48,275 bases of DNA from DASXRU01 sp033856235. Its GTDB lineage: Bacteria > Acidobacteriota > Blastocatellia > Pyrinomonadales > Pyrinomonadaceae. Made by a program: the position numbers and the translations under genes. Within the stretch, counting starts at the first letter, position 1. Each line of letters opens with the position of its first letter. Below, piece by piece: positions 47,244 to 48,275 of the stretch. Under the pieces are notes generated by a model. That model was given only the letters and a program-made list of their open reading frames with translations. It had not been told where the DNA came from and searched no databases. The stretch covers positions 1-48,275 of the forward strand of contig JAWVFI010000171.1 in the NCBI GenBank assembly GCA_033856235.1, in the 5' to 3' direction.

Positions 47244-48275
47244 TCAGTCGGACGTCAGCTCGGCAGTCTTTTCGGTGATATCTTTTTGGGCCCACTCGTT
47301 ATCGCGGCTGGCCTCGCCTGCCTTGTGGCGTTTCGCTTCTTTCATAAGCTGCACCAGTTCCATATGGGTGGAAAAATAAGGCAGACTCTTACCGACGACA
47401 TCCTGCAACGTGGCAAAGCCTTTGTCGCTCATGAACTTTGCCAGGCCATCTTTCAATTCGTCGATCATCTTCACGCCGTGCAGCATTACCCCGGTGCAAA
47501 TCTGGACGGTGGATGAGCCGAGGAGGATAAACTCGATCGCGTCGTGCGCAGTCTCAATGCCGCCGATCCCACTGATGGAGATTTCCTTGGGCAGAGCGCG
47601 CGCCAGTTGACTGACCATGCGCAGGGCTATCGGTTTCACCGCTTGCGAAGAATAACCACCCGGTACGGAATAGCCTTCGACGGTCGGCATCGGGCGCAGT
47701 GTGTCCAGGTTCACGCCAATGACGGACAAGATCGTATTGATGGCCGAGATACCCACGGCGCCGCCGGCCACAGCCGCCTGGGCCGGCTCGCGAATATTAG
47801 TGATGTTTGGAGTCATCTTGGCCCAAACGGGAATCGTCGCCACCTCCGACACCCAGCCGGTTACTTCTTCCGCCAGGTCCGGATGCTCTCCCATCTCGGA
47901 ACCCATCTTGCGCTCAGTCATCCCGTGCGGGCAGGAAAAATTGAGTTCGAACGCATCGACGCCGGTGTCCTGCACCACTCGCGTCAATTCCTGCCAGCGC
48001 TCCTTGTCGTACTCCTCCATGATGGAAGCGATCAGGACGTTATCGGGATAGTCTTTCTTGATTTCGCGAAACTCCTCCAGCCAGACTTCAATGGGGCGAT
48101 CGGAAATCAGCTCAATGTTTTCGAAACCGATCACTTCGCCATTCGAGCGCGAACGCATTTTCCCGTAGCGCGGGACGACATTGACCACCTTCGAAGATTC
48201 CAGGCTGACCGTCTTGGCGACCGCGCCGCCCCAGCCCGCGTCGAAGGATTTGGCGATGACGCGCGCGTTTGTTCC
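47244..48275 (-). CDS. preA: NAD-dependent dihydropyrimidine dehydrogenase subunit PreA (truncated by window edge)
   Basis: 344 codons up to the right edge; the frame remains open (GTNARVIAKSFDAGWGGAVA), so the N-terminus lies outside. PreA is a flavoprotein that with PreT reduces uracil and thymine. Visible: FENIELISDRPIEVWLEEF, VDAFELNFSCPHGM with the active-site Cys, WAKMTPNITNI, AINTI and GIGGIETAHDAIEF. The protein ends in a charged helical tail and lacks the C-terminal 4Fe-4S domain found in E. coli PreA. The GTG at 48188 is an internal codon. Confidence 0.92.
   Translation of the reverse strand, partial: GTNARVIAKSFDAGWGGAVAKTVSLESSKVVNVVPRYGKMRSRSNGEVIGFENIELISDRPIEVWLEEFREIKKDYPDNVLIASIMEEYDKERWQELTRVVQDTGVDAFELNFSCPHGMTERKMGSEMGEHPDLAEEVTGWVSEVATIPVWAKMTPNITNIREPAQAAVAGGAVGISAINTILSVIGVNLDTLRPMPTVEGYSVPGGYSSQAVKPIALRMVSQLARALPKEISISGIGGIETAHDAIEFILLGSSTVQICTGVMLHGVKMIDELKDGLAKFMSDKGFATLQDVVGKSLPYFSTHMELVQLMKEAKRHKAGEASRDNEWAQKDITEKTAELTSD

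Noticed and set aside
1..48275. tRNA genes, rRNA genes, transposases and prophage genes
   Set aside because: Read-through of both strands gave no convincing cloverleaf, rRNA block, DDE/HUH transposase or phage gene; a dedicated tRNA search could not be run.

Overview
The window is a gene-dense bacterial chromosome segment of moderately high GC content (judged by eye). It has a housekeeping backbone and no phage, plasmid, transposase or CRISPR genes. The Lpt lipopolysaccharide-export genes and a Wza-type export protein point to a Gram-negative envelope. The VWA protein at 34837 resembles the 'VWFA-related Acidobacterial domain' family. Together with the overall gene repertoire this suggests Acidobacteriota, possibly Blastocatellia. 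That placement is inference; no 16S gene or other formal marker is present.

Layout. 1-5080: end of RNase J, an SDR oxidoreductase, uppP, a PilZ protein and recJ. 5083-14185: one forward block of an LptC/OstA-type protein, lptB, rpoN (sigma-54), hpf, rapZ, a mannose-family EIIA, HPr and enzyme I. This is a variant of the classical lpt-rpoN-hpf-pts-rapZ neighbourhood, with a regulatory-looking PTS and no sugar permease. 14367-18494: envelope/exopolysaccharide-type genes (SLBB export protein, TPR protein with a long basic middle, membrane-anchored Ig-like protein, CPBP-like membrane protein). 18641-19328: the RNase P RNA gene, enlarged by repeat insertions. 19395-26060: RHH regulator, zinc-finger membrane protein, an MFS/metalloenzyme pair, and a tricorn-type protease. 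26122-28898 (minus): an operon of hydrolase, sigma-region-4-like protein, stand-alone receiver and sigma-54 activator. 29082-34593 (minus): haem-biosynthesis operon (cytochrome-assembly-type protein, hemA, a membrane protein, DedA, hemC, hemD), preceded at its 3' side by a small membrane protein. 34837-48275: VWA protein, HD protein, proline dehydrogenase, NfeD, PP2C phosphatase, a Cys/Met PLP enzyme, a LEA-like lipoprotein, a UbiD-type decarboxylase, a metallophosphoesterase, small membrane proteins and a truncated preA.

Two themes stand out. First, repeats: at least six intergenic loci carry degenerate tandem repeats with an exact 7-nt period. Each locus has its own heptamer sequence, often arranged as two inverted arms abutting stop codons. 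One of these families (GAGATTT/GATCTGA type) has also invaded several stems of the RNase P RNA. This parallels the heptanucleotide STRR repeats known in rnpB of heterocystous cyanobacteria. Larger interspersed palindromic elements (about 70-150 bp, some in two copies) occupy most other gaps. Second, sigma-54: the window holds rpoN, an NtrC-type activator whose receiver lacks the usual acidic pair, a companion receiver lacking both the phospho-acceptor Asp and the conserved Lys, and a consensus -24/-12 promoter in front of a LEA-like lipoprotein gene. Further oddities are a + strand glycine-riboswitch-like aptamer with no gene behind it, a RapZ with Met in place of the Walker A lysine, and a CPBP protein with Gln-Gln in place of the catalytic Glu-Glu.
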